Notes: a model not told the origin generated them from the letters alone. A stretch of 64,000 nucleotides of DNA from Madurella fahalii (GCA_029876055.1 CM056875.1:1302001-1366000), one strand, 5' to 3'. Positions 1-12,567 are shown, counted from the stretch's first letter. A program made the numbers and translations.

Positions 1-768
1 TCAGCTTCGTCTTGGCCCCCTCCTCGTCGCCGCCCGCGCCCCCGCCTCCCGTCATCCCCGTCTGCTCCTCCTCGGGCAGTACCCCCTCGTCCCAACCCGC
101 GACCAGCAGGCTCACGCCGTATGGCCGCACGCCGCCCGACTGCGTCGCCTCCTGCATCACGCGCGCCACGTCCTGCACCAGGATCCGCGTCGGCGGGTAC
201 TCGTTGTAGATGCGCTTGTAGCCCGTGTGCGACACCTTGCGCGCGCGGTCCACCAGCACCCGGTAGTCCGGGCCCATGCCCGAGTAGACCATGCCGATGT
301 TGGGCGTGATCAGGCTGATCTTGGAGAGGGACGAGGGGTCGGCGAGCGGCGACGACGACTTCTTCTCGGTGGCGAGGACGATGCCGTTTGTCGCTGTTGG
401 AGGGGCGCGTGTTAGATTTCAGAGGCTTCTGGGGCGGTTGCGTGGTGGTTGGCGGACAGAGAGAGAGAGAGAGAGAGGAGGGGAGGCGGGGTTGGAGGGG
501 AGGAACGGACCTTTGATGCCTAGGGCTGTTACGCCTTGATTGACGGCGTTGAGGGCATATTCTGCGAGGTTTGGTTAGGACGGGATGTTCGTTTTCAAGA
601 CTCGGGAGCTCTCGCTAGTTGTGAGCGTTGGCGATGCGCGACTGACCGATCTGAACCAGCTTGCCGCTGTTGCGGGTCGTTAGTGAGGACCAATCTACAC
701 TACAGCCTGAGCGATAGGGCTCACCTGGGCGAAAATGTTGTAAGAGAGAATGAGTATCTATCCGCCAT
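1..768 (-). CDS. PRE8: 20S proteasome subunit alpha-2 (partial, 3' end outside window)
   Basis: Alpha-ring subunit of the 20S proteasome core; it is non-catalytic and helps gate substrate entry in cytosol and nucleus. Four exons can be joined: 768-725, 666-647, 561-511 and 393-1. The start ATG at 768-766 opens MADRYSFSLTTFSPSGKLVQ, the typical alpha-subunit N-terminal signature, followed by IEYALNAVNQGVTALGIKATNG and then by the core with MVYSGMGPDYRVLVDRAR and GGVRPYGVSLLVAGWDEG. All donors are GT and acceptors AG, and the frame holds through each junction. Exon 2 is only 20 nt. Near the window edge the protein runs into an acidic/glycine-rich stretch (EEEQTGMTGGGGAGGDEE), an insertion relative to the compact yeast subunit. 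Assignment to alpha-2 rests on the N-terminal motif and GGVRPYGVSLL. The stop codon lies beyond position 1. Confidence 0.93.
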
Positions 769-1404
769 GATGACGATCTGAAGAAGTACAGGAGAGCTTG
801 TCGAGGTCTAGATCCGTGGTTGCGTGTAATTGCTTCTCCAAGTCGTAGTTGCAAGAGGTCAAGGCTGTTGTCGATTTGCAAGCTCCCAGGCCAGGCACGG
901 CGAAGTTGCGCGTCGATGGCCGGACCTCAGCCTGAGAGAGAGCTTGGGCCACCCAGGCGGACAGAGCTGCTGATTCGCTGAGCGGATGGCGGTTTTTACG
1001 GGTCTCGACTATGCCTGTGGTTCTGGGTTTGCTCCACTGGTTGGGCTAACTGCATAGGGAATTTGATACCTAGAGAAGCACAAAATGTTTGCGGCTGCCG
1101 GATTTCTCTCTTTCCCTTGCCCCAGAATCCGGGTTGACACTCCGGTCGTGTAGTTGATACACACGGCTTCCCCCTTTGTTAATGGACCAAAAGGTAAGAA
1201 ATGCCTAGTGGGATGCTGTTTGTGCCATGGAAATGCGCCATGGCAGCCCTGCGCCCCAAACGGCAAATTGCCCGGGCCAGTTGGCGTAGCTTGACACCTG
1301 TCATATTTCGGCGAGCTTCTCTCAGTCTCTTTAATCCCGTTCATCTTCTTTCAGGTCGCCTCTGCGCGTTACATGATACACTCATCTGATACCGAGACTT
1401 CAAT
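769..1404. promoter_or_regulatory. Divergent intergenic region between alpha-2 and the RING-CH gene
   Basis: These 636 bases separate two genes transcribed away from each other, so they must hold both promoters. I saw no clear TATA box and no convincing proteasome-associated control element. No ORF here looks coding. Confidence 0.5.
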
Positions 1405-2462
1405 ATGGCTTCTGAATCCTTCGAGCCACGATGGAGTTGGCCCTCGGGGATAGATATGCAGAATGACAGCCCTAGAAACGAGACGCCCACGCCGCCAGCA
1501 GCTGACACACAAGCGCCCGGAACTACCGGGACCACGGACGGCTCATCCCCGGGCCCAACGCCGACTCAGCGACAGCGGCATTACAAGCCTCGGACCTGCC
1601 GCATTTGCCTAGAGGTTGTACCGCCCACCACAGACATCGACGATTCAATCGCGGGCAGGGTCTTCTCATCGAAAGCCCGCGTGCGCTATGTATCCGAGGA
1701 CCCGGAGCTCGGCCGGCTGCTCAGCCCCTGCAAATGCAAAGGTTCTCAGAAGTATGTCCATGAGGGATGTCTACAGGCCTGGAGGACCGCGGCCCCTCTG
1801 TCGGATCGAAACTATTGGCGGTGCCCAACCTGTCACTTTGAGTACCGCCTGGAGCGGCTGCAGTGGGGCCGCTGGCTGTCGAGCAAGCTCTTGCGGGCGA
1901 CCCTGACCGTGCTCGTCATGGTGGTTACTGTTTTCTTTCTCGGATTCGTCGCCGATCCCATCATCAACTTTTGGGTTGATCCGTTTGGCAGTCTTGCCGG
2001 TACTATCATTACCGACATCGATTTCGAGGACGTGGATGATGAGCCGGTTACGTGGTCCTTGCATTTTGTTAAGGGTTTCCTGTCTCTTGGGCTTTTGGGC
2101 TTCCTCAAGTCTATGTTTGCTATGTCCCCATGGAATTGGTTTAATGTGCGGTTTGGAGGCGGCCGCAGGCGCGGGAGAGGGAGAGAGAGGATGGAGTCTA
2201 TCAACTGGGCGCTTGTGGTCATTGGGGTTATCACCTTCTTGGGGGTAAGCTGATTCCATTTCTGATGCGTTATTCGAGCTTGGACTAACCGACGACTTAG
2301 GCTACCTGGAAGTTCGTGGGCCATCTCAGTGCGCGAGCTCTTGAGAAGGCCAGCGATCGTGTTGTTGATGTCCAAGAGGATAATCCGGATGAGGACGAAG
2401 AGGACGAGGGCCCGGCCGGTGAGGCCGAACCCGCATCTCAGGAATCAAGAAAGGATAGGTAA
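1405..2462 (+). CDS. RING-CH (MARCH-type) membrane E3 ubiquitin ligase
   Basis: Probable ubiquitin ligase of internal membranes, 333 aa, two exons (1405-2244 and 2301-2462) joined at a codon boundary by a 56-nt intron (gtaagc...ttag). A C4HC3 RING-CH finger is complete: C65, C68, C109, C111, H119, C122, C140, C143. The gap between C68 and C109 is long (40 residues). Three hydrophobic segments follow, about residues 163-187, 215-240 and 268-288, the last spanning the exon junction. The C-terminal tail is acidic. The N-terminal 60 residues are Pro/Thr-rich and polar. RING-CH proteins such as Doa10 and MARCH family members recruit E2 enzymes at the ER or endosomes; which membrane is used here cannot be read from sequence. 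The ATG at 1405 is the first in frame; Met18 is an alternative. Confidence 0.88.
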
Positions 2463-3589
2463 CATCAAGCGATACCGAGCCGTGTATTAATAGCAACCTC
2501 CGTCAAATATCGAGATTTAGCTCTGTGTTGCTGCTAACCGCCACATGATCCGCCCTCACTGCACACTCTTAAGTTGCCACAGCTTCGCTTCCATGCCGTG
2601 TCAACTAGTCTGTGTGCAGAGATAAAGCATCGCTGCCGCTTTGGGAACGGGGCGTCTTGTCCTGCTCTCGCCTGGTCTGGCGCGATTGCGTTAAATTCGG
2701 CCTCCAACCAAGGGTCCTTTGGGATTCTGCTGTCTACTTCTGCTTCCCCGGTACGTGCCGGTTATGTGATGGGTTGCTGAAAGGCGAGGTTAATACATTT
2801 TCATATTGGAAGAAGTTCAACGTCCTACTCGATGTTTTTATCATAATGAGAAAGTATTGGCGAACCATCTATGCATGAACCCCACCCCATGGTCACTCTG
2901 CAATCACCAGTGCTGTGTTGAGAGGGGAGCACGGCTGGTTACGGAGTACAGTACGTTATTGAACCTTAGGGACAGGGTTAGGGTTTGACGAAGTTGATCT
3001 TGGCTTATTGATAAGAGAAAATGCCTAGAGCTGACACCTATCAAGGCCCCCCCGAAATAATTATAACCGTTTTGGAATGCCCATGCGTGTCACGGCTTTG
3101 AAGACACTGTTAGAGGACTCGGACGGCAGCGGGTCTTGTGATGCTGTTAATTTCGCGCCCAACGGCCGTTCCTTATCTGCCCGGCGCTTGACCTGAGGAA
3201 ATTCTTCGGCGACTATAATTACTGTACGAGGCCAACTAATCTCCCCGGCGTCGTGGTCATTGATTTCGTGCGACCAACTTCGCGAACCCTCAAGCCATCC
3301 TTGACCGCGCTTGATCTACCGACGACGCTATCTTTCGGGCTCGAACCTTCATCGTCGAACGTTTAGCCATCCGATTGGCAGCCGAAGCTTCGGCAACTTC
3401 CACGAAAGACTATCCAAGTCGTTCCATGAGCCGTACGATCGCACATTCGGAAGCGCGCTTCTCCAACTCGGCGGCGCTTGATCAGCGTTGACGGCTTCCA
3501 ACCTGGAGTCTACGGACTGATTAGCCGTCCACGGGTTCTTGTCTAGGCCCAGGGGCTACGACTCCCCAGGCCGCGTGTTCCTGTTGACA
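2463..3589. other. Intergenic: 3' end of RING-CH gene and promoter/leader of GT34 gene
   Basis: About 1.1 kb with no ORF resembling a protein. It should include the RING-CH 3' UTR and the upstream region and leader of the mannosyltransferase gene. A C7 run sits near 3048. I see nothing else. Confidence 0.4.
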
Positions 3590-4656
3590 ATGCATCTACC
3601 ATACCCCCCTCGAAAATCATCGAATCCCGCCCCCTTCCGTCCGCGCACGTCGCCGCTGCCGGGGCTGCGGAGGACGCGCCTCAAGCTCATCACGCTCGTC
3701 GGGCTTGCTTTCATCACATTCGTATACCTCGTCACCCGGCCGAGCAGTAGACACTCCACGCCCACGGAGCGCAAAGCGCCCTCAGGAAACCCGCCTGCGG
3801 TGTTGGTGACGGTATTAGATGAGAAAAAATACGGCAGTGGATACCTCGAGACGATCAAAGAGAATAGGATAAAATACGCCGAGAAGCATGGTATGGTTGC
3901 GGATTTGTTGTCGTCTCAAAGATGGTTAGGGAGATGCTGATGAGTGCTGCAGGATATGAGACCTTCTTCGCTAAAGTCGGGGACTACGATCTCAAGGATG
4001 CGCCTGGGTCCTGGACGAAAGTGGTCGCGGTGCGCCACGCGCTCACCAAATTCCCGGACTGTCATTACGTCTGGTACCTCGACCAGAACGCCTTCATCAT
4101 GAACCCGGAGCTCAAGATTGAGGATCACGTCATGCAGTCGTCCCGGCTGGATGAACTCATGAAGAAAGACTTCCCCGTTGTCCCGCCGGCCAGCATCATC
4201 AAGACCTTCAGTCACCTCAAAGGGCAAGATGTGGACTTGGTGCTTACTCAGGACAAGGAGGGGCTGTCATCGGGCAGCTTCGTGGTGCGCAACGGGGAGT
4301 GGGCGCAGTTCTTTCTGGAGACGTGGTTCGACCCGCTTTATAGGAGCTATAATTTCCAAAACCTCGAGACGCATGCCTTGGTAGGTTGGCAGGAGATAAA
4401 CCGATCTACAGCCCGGACATCTTCTGACCCGTTATAGGAACACATCGTGCAGTGGCACCCCACTATTCTCGCCAAGATGGCCATCGTCGAGCAGAACATC
4501 ATCAACTCGTACAGCAAGGGTACTCATGGAATCGAGTACAAGGATGGCGATTTCGCTGTCAGGTTCGCTGAGTGCATGGCGGCTGGGCCGCAGGCGTGCG
4601 AGAAGGATAGCCAACGGTTTGTGCAGCAATGGCGGAAGTCGTTTGCAAACTCATGA
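3590..4656 (+). CDS. GT34 alpha-1,6-mannosyltransferase subunit (Mnn10/Mnn11 type)
   Basis: Golgi type II membrane glycosyltransferase, 315 aa, of the MNN10/GMA12 family that extends the alpha-1,6-mannan backbone of N-glycans as part of a complex. Exons are 3590-3890, 3953-4380 and 4438-4656; the junctions restore KHGYETFF and HALEHIVQW. A short basic cytoplasmic tail is followed by one transmembrane helix at residues 31-49 and a Ser/Thr/Pro stem. The catalytic domain shows VWYLDQNAFIMNP around residue 144, where many family members have an Asp-x-Asp, plus SGSFVVRNGEWAQFFL and VEQNIINSY. The ATG at 3590 is preferred over an upstream in-frame non-ATG extension because it puts the anchor near the N-terminus. 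Mnn11-type is my preference over Mnn10, but without alignment this is tentative. Confidence 0.87.
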
Positions 4657-5578
4657 GGCTCCACCGCTGGCATTAATTCTGACAGGGCAACATCCTTTGA
4701 TGATGATGATGATGATGATTGGTATCTCGTGGACCCGGTTTAGGGATCAATTCCCGCGTACATGAGGGCTCTAAAGGTCTCAGGAAGGGCTTTAGTGTCA
4801 TCTAAAGTCCTTTCGCACAACACAGCTGTCGGGAGCCCGATGGCGCAAATTGCCGACTGATAGGAAGAAAATCGGGAGGTTGTCATATGATGGTCACAGC
4901 TCGCACGGAAGGCGACGGAGACGGCTGTTGCTTTTAGCTCCGGCCCCGCTGCCATTTTATACAAGCCGAAAACCGAGCCAGTTTTTGTATATACACGATC
5001 AGACGTTAGGCAGGCACCTTGGCTTCCAATTGTCAGCAGCAAATCCCCGAATCTTGCTTACAGAATGGTCCTAAATATCAACTGGCCGGGGTGCTCGTCC
5101 AGTGCCAGGAGCCTCGCTTCCAAGCGACGTTCAAGTGTGATTCGCTAGGGTCGCCGAGGTAGGTGTTCAAGAGGGTCGTTTCCTTGACGTGACACCAAGG
5201 TGCATTGGCGCGAACGGAGGAGCCCCGGAGGCGTGGTGACGTAGCATGTGATAGTCCGGATAGTGGCATTAGCGGAATTAGTGGGGTTAAGAACCCGCGC
5301 TATATCGCTTAAGCGGCCAAAACCGCCACGGCCGTCCGCTAACTGGGCGCCGCTGGGGGGAATGCAAAAAGGCCGGGGTGCCGCTGACGCTAAAGCAAGC
5401 CTAGGCCAAGCCATCCGCAGGGGCTTCTTCAGAGGGCCCGTTTTGTCCCGTCCCGCGCGTTCCGTATGATCTCTTTTTGTTGACTCTTGACGTCGTTGTC
5501 GTCGTCGTCAACTCTGGATCGTCAATTCTCGCAACGGCGACCACGGCGCCGAGCAAACAAGCAGCTCTTGTTGCGAAG
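4657..5578. other. Intergenic between GT34 and S1P lyase genes
   Basis: About 0.9 kb holding the 3' UTR of the mannosyltransferase gene and the promoter of the lyase gene. A (GAT)n run lies at about 4698-4718. A GTC/GTT-rich run near 5490-5512 lies in the likely 5' leader of the lyase. No gene is seen. Confidence 0.4.
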
Positions 5579-7524
5579 ATGCCGGGAACGTCGCGCATGC
5601 CTGTCAGCCTGAGAGAGGGCTTCAACACTGTCAGGAAGAAGTCACGGGCCAGCAATCCGTTGGGGGTGCTGAACTTGGACCTGTAGGTGGCTTTTTTCGT
5701 TTCCCCCCTCTGCTGCATCCCTTCCCATGCCCAAGCTTCAGTATCTGGCTTCCCGTCCCTCCAGCTCGGCACCATGCTTGGCAATTCAGCCCTAATAGTC
5801 CCGGCCAAACATCCAATTGCTTTCCTGGGCATCGCATTTCAGACACTTTTAACTAACACGCACCTACAGAATCCGAAACATCGTCTTCTTCCTCTTCCTT
5901 TTGAGATGGACACGGCGCGTGCTGTGGAAGCTCAAGGGCCGCGGCCTGCTGGGCACGCTGGTCGAGGTGTACGTCGACACGCGCCGCCTGCTGTACGGGT
6001 GGTTCCTTAGGATGCCGGGCGTGCGCACGCAGGTGCGCAAGCAGGTGGACGATGCCCTCTCCAAGATGCAGTCCAAGCTGGTCCCTGCCAACACGACCCG
6101 CTACTTGACGCTGCCTAAGGAAGGGTGGACCGAGGACGCCGTACGCAAGGAGCTCGAGGCGTTGGCCAACATGGACCACACGCGCTGGGAGGACGGCTAC
6201 GTCTCTGGCGCCGTGTACCATGGGGAAGATGACCTGTTGCGCCTACAGACCGAGGCGTACGGCAAGTTCACCGTGGCGAATCCGATTCACCCGGATGTGT
6301 TCCCGGGCGTGAGGAAGATGGAGGCCGAGGTCGTGGCCATGGTGCTCAGCTTGTTCAATGCGCCGCCCGGCGCCGCGGGCGTGAGCACCAGCGGTGGCAC
6401 CGAGAGTATCTTGATGGCTTGCCTCAGTGCTCGGCAAAAAGCTTACGCCGAGCGAGGCGTCACCGAACCCGAAATGTAAATAAAATGCCCCTTGTTACCC
6501 CTTACCTCTAGCACACTAATACCATCCCAGGATCCTCCCCGAAACAGCACACACCGCCTTCCGTAAAGCAGGCGAGTACTTCAAAATCAAAATCCACGTC
6601 GTGTCGTGCCCGGCCCCGTCTTACCAAGTCGACATCCGGCGCGTCGCCCGCCTCATTAACAGCAACACCATCCTGCTCGTCGGCTCGGCCCCCAACTTCC
6701 CGCACGGCATCATCGATGACATCGCCGCCCTCTCCAAACTGGCCCTGAGGCGCCGCCTGCCGCTGCACGTGGACTGCTGCCTTGGTTCCTTCCTTGTTCC
6801 CTTCCTCGACAAAGCCGGCTTCGAGACGGCCCCGTTCGACTTCCGCCTGAAAGGCGTCACCTCCATCTCGTGCGACACACACAAGTACGGCTTCGCTCCC
6901 AAGGGCAACAGCACCATCCTCTACCGCACGCATGCCCTGCGCACCTACCAGTACTTTGTTGACCCGTCCTGGTCCGGCGGCGTCTACGCGTCCCCCGGCA
7001 TCGCGGGCTCCCGGCCCGGCGCCCTCATCGCCGGCTGCTGGGCCAGCCTCGTCACTGTAGGCGAGGCCGGTTACCTCGCCGCGTGCTCCGAGATCGTCGG
7101 CACCACCAAGAAGCTCATCGACCGCATCCGCGACTCCCCCACCCTCAACAACGAGCTCGAGATCCTCGGCAACCCCCTCGTCAGCGTCATCGCCTTCAAG
7201 TCCAACACGCTAAACATCTACGACATCGCTGACGGCATGAGCGCCAAGGGGTGGCACCTCAATGCCCTGCAGAACCCCCCCGCCCTCCATGTCGCCATCA
7301 CGTTGCCACTGGTCAAGGTATGGGAGAGGCTGGCGGGGGATCTAGAGAGCGTCGTGGAGCAGGAGCGGGAGAAGGAGCGGGCGCGGCTGGTCGAGGGGAA
7401 GGCGGCCAAGGGCAAGGCGGCAGGCGACGCGGCCGCCCTGTATGGTGTCGCGGGAAGCCTGCCGAACAAGAGCGTCGTGGTGGACTTGGCGGCAGGGTTT
7501 TTGGATCTGTTGTACAAAGCATGA
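5579..7524 (+). CDS. DPL1: Sphingosine-1-phosphate lyase
   Basis: Pyridoxal-phosphate enzyme of the ER that cleaves phosphorylated long-chain bases to a fatty aldehyde and phosphoethanolamine, the exit step of sphingolipid breakdown. It is 567 aa, close to yeast Dpl1 (589) and human SGPL1 (568). Exons are 5579-5682, 5870-6475 and 6531-7524, with junctions restoring NLDLIRNIVFF and EPEMILPET. A single membrane anchor lies at about residues 36-50, then a lumen/cytosol linker, VSTSGGTESILMA (cofactor phosphate site), VDCCLGSF and SCDTHKYGFAPKG, where Lys355 is the expected Schiff-base lysine. The C-terminus carries a Lys/Ala/Gly-rich insert (KAAKGKAAGDAAA). I chose the ATG at 5579 because MPGTSRMPVSLREGFN fits the usual short N-terminus; upstream in-frame sequence lacks family features. 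It converges on the kinase gene downstream. Confidence 0.95.
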
Positions 7525-8537
7525 GTTTGGGGGGGTTAGGGGGTTGCGATGATGATAGGATTGGGGGGTTGTTGGGTTTTTGGGAAAAGGGATGGCTATT
7601 TGTTTTTCGTGCGTTGTGTTGCGGCACGGAGGTCCTTGCATAAAGGGGTAAAAAAAAAATGAGGATAGAACGCTGAAGGTTGCTGGGCTGGGGTGTATGG
7701 TATGGACTGTAACAAACTGCATGCAGAAAAAGACGTAAATACCCTCCAGTTCGCGGCCGTTGCCCGATGAGGGTCTGAATCGCTGGGAGTAGCTCGCCTG
7801 ATGTCTCGATTGTGCATGGCTTCCTTCGTGACACTCATCTATTATCCAACATCTTTACCATCCAAATACGGCCATTTCGTTCCAACTTGTATTATTTTTG
7901 ATTCCATTCCCTGTCCTTTTTGTATGGCAACGAGAATAACAGGTGATAGTGTATGGTGGACACAGCAGTTTAACCCCCCCTCCCCCTTTCCTTATCGAGC
8001 AAAATCCATCCATTTAGCCTCCCAGCCTGGTCCATGACATGGACATAGTAGCGCCGAGTTTCCATGCAAAGTTGGTTATGTACTAGTTTTTAAAAAAGTT
8101 CAAGTGTGTTTGTTTGTGATGGGGAAACACAGTAACAAACAACTGCCCCCTGCCCAAACCAGCAGCAAGGTAACAATATCTACCCTCCCAGCTGGAGGAG
8201 AAGGGTCTAGAACGACGGCAGGACAAAGACACGGTTTTTGGACAAGGATATTTAGCCAAGGCTATCTTTCCTCCTCCGACCGGGACTCGGACAAACGACG
8301 GCAAACGCTATGTAATCTCTACAGCTCGCTGTCGCTCCCCCTGGCCGGGTAGTGCTGCCGCCAGGCCGTCTCCGCCCGGTGGACGGTGGCCTCGGCGTCG
8401 CCGACCTGTCTGCGTTCCGTCACTTCCAGTGGCTCCGGGTTCTTGAGGCGCTTCCGCATCAGGTATCGCAGTGGCAGCGTCAATCCTTGGGACGATGCGC
8501 CTGACGGGGACGCACCACCCCTCATGACTGCTGATTG
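7525..8537. other. Convergent 3' intergenic region
   Basis: About 1 kb between the ends of the lyase (plus) and the kinase gene (minus). It should hold both 3' UTRs and terminators. It has G-rich and C-rich runs (near 7525-7575 and 7974-7990) but no credible ORF. Confidence 0.4.
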
Positions 8538-10061
8538 CTATTGCAGGGGTTCTGATGAGCTCGAGAGGCGGTTCAGGTGCAGGTAGACATCTGTCCCGTA
8601 ACTGTGAACCGGGTCAGCAGAAGTGGACATGGATAGACGGATACCGAGTGGAAGAGGCTTACCCCTCCATGCTGATCAGCTTCAGGTCGCCGCCAAAGTA
8701 CCTTGCATACAGGCGTGATATGGGCAGGCCGTAGCCGAAGCCCGCCATCGGCGCTTTGAAGTCGCTCTTGTCGAAGTCCGGGTCCAGGTTCGGCGTCCGG
8801 TCGACGGTGGTGTACATGTAGGTCCAGACAAGCGGGATGGCGCTGCGGGGAATGCCCCCGCCTTCGTCCGATACCTTGATGGTAATGTCTTCCTTGCCCT
8901 CGGCCACGATCACCTTGGTGACGGGGAACTCCTGCTTGTCTTGGCCGTGCGTCTCGACGACGGCGCGCAGCGAGTTCTTGAGCGTCTCAAAGAGCATGTG
9001 CGACAGGTGCCCCGGCACGTACATGAAGTTGAGGTTCGGGTTGCAGACCAGCTGGATCTTGGGGGCCTCGAACAGACCGTAGTGGTCCTCGCAGACAAAG
9101 CGCGCGTTCTCGATGGCTTCTTGCGCCAAGTCTTTGACGTATGTCTTTGTGCAGATGATGCCGACGTACGAGGGGTCTCGGTAGTGGCTCTGGTCCGTCA
9201 GGGCGATGTGCTGCCCGATGAGCATGCGTATGCCGATGCGCGACATGTAGAAGCGGTCCAGGAAGGACTGGATGTTGTTGTCGATCTGCATCCTCTGCCG
9301 TTTTCGCTTGTACTCGAGAATGCCTTGCGCCATTGTGGTGACGACGCTGTCGTGCCTCCTCTTGATGCGATGTAGCGTCTGCGCGAATTTCTGGTTGTAC
9401 AGTTGTAGCTCGGGTGGCCAGTCGCCCGTGTCGTCCACCATTGCAAAATATCTCCTTGTTGCCGGGAACTTGCCCTTGGCCCAGCCGTTACCGTTACTAT
9501 GTTGTGGTACGCCGTTCCACGAGTTGTACTGACCCTCCTCGATGCTCGGGTTCGGGGTCGCCTCGCTCAGCCATGATGCGCCTTTGCCCGCTATCCTCGA
9601 GGGCCTCATCAATCTCTCTCGCACATCTTTGCGTAGCTCGGGCCTCGGTAATGTGGTGATTTCCTAAACACGGTGCCTTGATGAGTCATAACATCCAGCC
9701 GGCGTTGTGAAAAGAGAAGAAAAAAAAGAAAAAGGCCTACCTCGAACGACTGTGCATACCAATCCGCCACCTTCCTCACCGACGGCATCTCATTGAGCCC
9801 ATCTGGTAGGGTCTCAAGCTCCTGGACGCGGTGGGCGAGTCGAATGGGGAGCTCTTCGGCGAGAAACTGCGATGCGCGGAACAGCGTCCCTGTGGCGGCA
9901 GTGTCAGAACAGAAGCTGTGCAACCAAGGTATTGGCGGCGGCTCACCCGTCGACGGCTTCTCGCCGAACTGGACCATCTGGCGCAAGCTCACGCCGGTGG
10001 CGGGAAAGCTTGCATAGTGCCTGATGGTGTCCATCAGCCTCTCGGTCTTCTTCCACGACAT
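8538..10061 (-). CDS. Mitochondrial pyruvate dehydrogenase kinase family protein
   Basis: Member of the PDK/BCKDK family of GHKL-fold kinases, which phosphorylate the E1-alpha subunit of mitochondrial 2-oxoacid dehydrogenases and shut off flux. Four exons (10061-9947, 9889-9741, 9663-8663, 8601-8538) give 442 aa. The N-terminal half carries the family helical bundle (HYASFPATGVSLRQMVQFG, RVQELETLPDGL). ATP-site motifs are in order: N-box FETLKNSLRA near residue 314, G1 box DEGGGIP near 354, G2 box GFGYGLP near 396. The last exon completes MEGYGTDVYLHLNRLSS, the conserved end of the domain. A polar insert at residues 115-165 (SWNGVPQHSNGNGWAKG) is longer than in mammalian enzymes. A classical targeting peptide is not obvious. 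Whether the substrate is pyruvate or branched-chain dehydrogenase cannot be settled from sequence. Confidence 0.92.
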
Positions 10062-11741
10062 GATGGCGGCTCAAGGTTCGCCAATTGGACTCGGACGGTG
10101 GTGTTGGGGCCGTGTGGCGTGCACCATGAGGACAGGACGACTTGGTCGGGAAGCGCGGTGTTGCGGCTAGAGGTCCGAGTCAAGGCGAGCAGAGCAGCTC
10201 GTCCGCGGCGTGTCTGGCGTGGTTCTGGCGTGGAGTCGGAACGGGTCCGGGGGAGTTGCAGCGAAAGCCGAGGCACCTCTTGCGGATCCGGGAGCCCTCC
10301 AATGACGCAAGCGGAACGCCGGGAACCGGAAACCTGAAGAACAGGGAATTGCAACCTCAAACTCGGTCAGATTGCCGCCAATTGCGCCGGGTCATGAGCG
10401 TCTTTGTCAACATCGAGATGGCCGTCCTGGGAGAGGGGGGAGAGCGTGCGGCAGGGGCGGGGCAGGGGATGGGTTTGGGTGTTTTGGTCTCCTGGGGGCG
10501 TCAGATGCTCGTGTGCTTTTGCCGGGGCTTGCGGTTGGAGACTGGAGAGAGTCAGTCCCGTCTGTGGTGAGTCGAACGCAGCAGCCCCGCCCGGCCCCTC
10601 GTTAGCTGCATGTGCTCCAAGCCAGAGCCGGATGCGTGGCCATTCAGTGCCCGGCTCTAGCAACAAGGCGCCTGTACCCCACAGCAAGCTGAGCCGTCGG
10701 TGGCGCGGGGCAGCTTCCTTTATTCCGCCGGTCGAACTTCATAAATCCGAGCCATCTGGACTCCTCACTCCCTCAACCGTTGCGGCCTATCACTCAGATC
10801 AAGCGTTTCAGATTGAATTCGCTCAACCTGCCTGCCCACCCAGTTTTGAGGTCATTTCTCGCCAAGCAAATACCCCAAACCTAACTTATGCATTTACCGT
10901 GCGAGTGGCATGTGCAACCGGGCGTCTGTCGGATCTCCCAGCCTGCATCCACGGCCACCCCGCTGCTGTGGGAGCACCAAGCTCGCCCTGCGCCCTACGC
11001 CCGGCTATCACAAGGCTGGTGACAAAGCCTTGCTCTTCACACATCGTCCATTCGCCATGAGCTAAGGTAGCGGACAGCAAATGCCATGAAAGACTGACGT
11101 CATTCGCTGCTTGGCAAGGCTACAGTCAATGGCTCAATCCAACAATTTCTCTGAACAATGAGAGGCATGTTTTACATCCGGCTCTGTATACTAGATGGGC
11201 GCATCGTACCCAAATCGAGCGACTTCCGATTCACATGGGAAACAGTGTCGCTGGGTACACTTGACTATGAATTCGCACTCCCGAAACGGGTTCGGTTCTG
11301 CCGGGTAGTGCTGTCCGGGCCTACGGAAAAGCTCGGGTACCGCCAAGTAAGGCTTCTAACTGGCTGCACACCGCCCTTCACCTTGGGCACCTCCCCAGCC
11401 CTGTCTGTCCCGGTCGGTGAAGGTTGGACTGTGCGCTGCAGGTTTGTTCACCTGGTCAACAGGGCCGGGTGGGGCTCAGCACGGAGTCGATGAAGCTTCA
11501 CTCTGCTCATCGTACCACGGGCCATGTGGCAATTCATGCGATAGAGACATTGCAGCGTTGAGAGTGAGAGGCGGCAATTTGTGAAGAAACAACGACATCT
11601 GCAGCGGCATCAACGGCAGATGATCAACATGCGCACCACGCAGCCGACAGCAGCCTGACCGTCTTTTCGTCACTCACATCACCTCAACTCACAACACAAC
11701 TCCACTCACACCTCTCAAGGCCCGGGCCTTCAAGTCCCAAA
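10062..11741. promoter_or_regulatory. Divergent intergenic region between PDK-family and coiled-coil genes
   Basis: About 1.7 kb between two genes transcribed away from each other, so it holds both promoters. Several ORFs exist on both strands but are low-complexity or start without ATG. I see no recognisable protein or RNA. Confidence 0.4.
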
Positions 11742-12535
11742 ATGCACGAGCCAGACGATGAGCCCCTGGGGTCAGGCGGCAGCTGGGACGGGCTCTCCCT
11801 CTCGCCGTCAATCTCTTCGCTGTCCTCCTTCTCCCCAGAAGATGACTACCACCACTCCTCCTTCCACACGCAGCCAACACAGCAAACAGCGCCCGAACCG
11901 CCCTCCCAGTCCCACTCCCCCCGCGTCTCCATCTCCTTCCCCCCTCCCTCCCTCATACCACGCCCCAAATCGCAATCCCCATCCAAGCTCCGATCAGCGA
12001 CCAAACCATCCCCGTCCTCATCCCCCCGCCGCAACCTCGCCCAAAGTCAGATCCAGACCGCTCGCACCCAGAACTACCATCATCACAACCGCCCAAGCCC
12101 AGGAATCACCACCAACAACAGCAGCAGCAGCAACAGTAACAGCAGCAACAGCAACAACAACAACCACCTCCGCGGCCCCTCCCCAGCGTCCACAATCCCG
12201 CGCTCCTTCGCCTCCCCGACCCCCACCAACCTCAGCGGCGTCGGGCTCGGCTTGCACCAGCACATGGGCATGGTCGGCGGGCTGACCACCCCCGTCACGC
12301 CGCTGCAACACCACCAGCAGGCCTGGTATCTGCACCATCGGCAGGTATCGGTGGGGAGGCCGTCACCGGGGAGGCACAACCGGGTTGGGTTTGCGGATGA
12401 GGAGAGGAGGGAAGAGGAGGAGGAGGAGGGGGAGGAGGGGGAGGAGGAGGCGACCGGGGGCTATGATGGGAAGGGGTTGGTTGAGGAGCATGTTGATCAT
12501 GTTGGTCATGATCATGAGGATGCTGATGATGAGGA

Positions 12536-12567
<32 letters not shown>

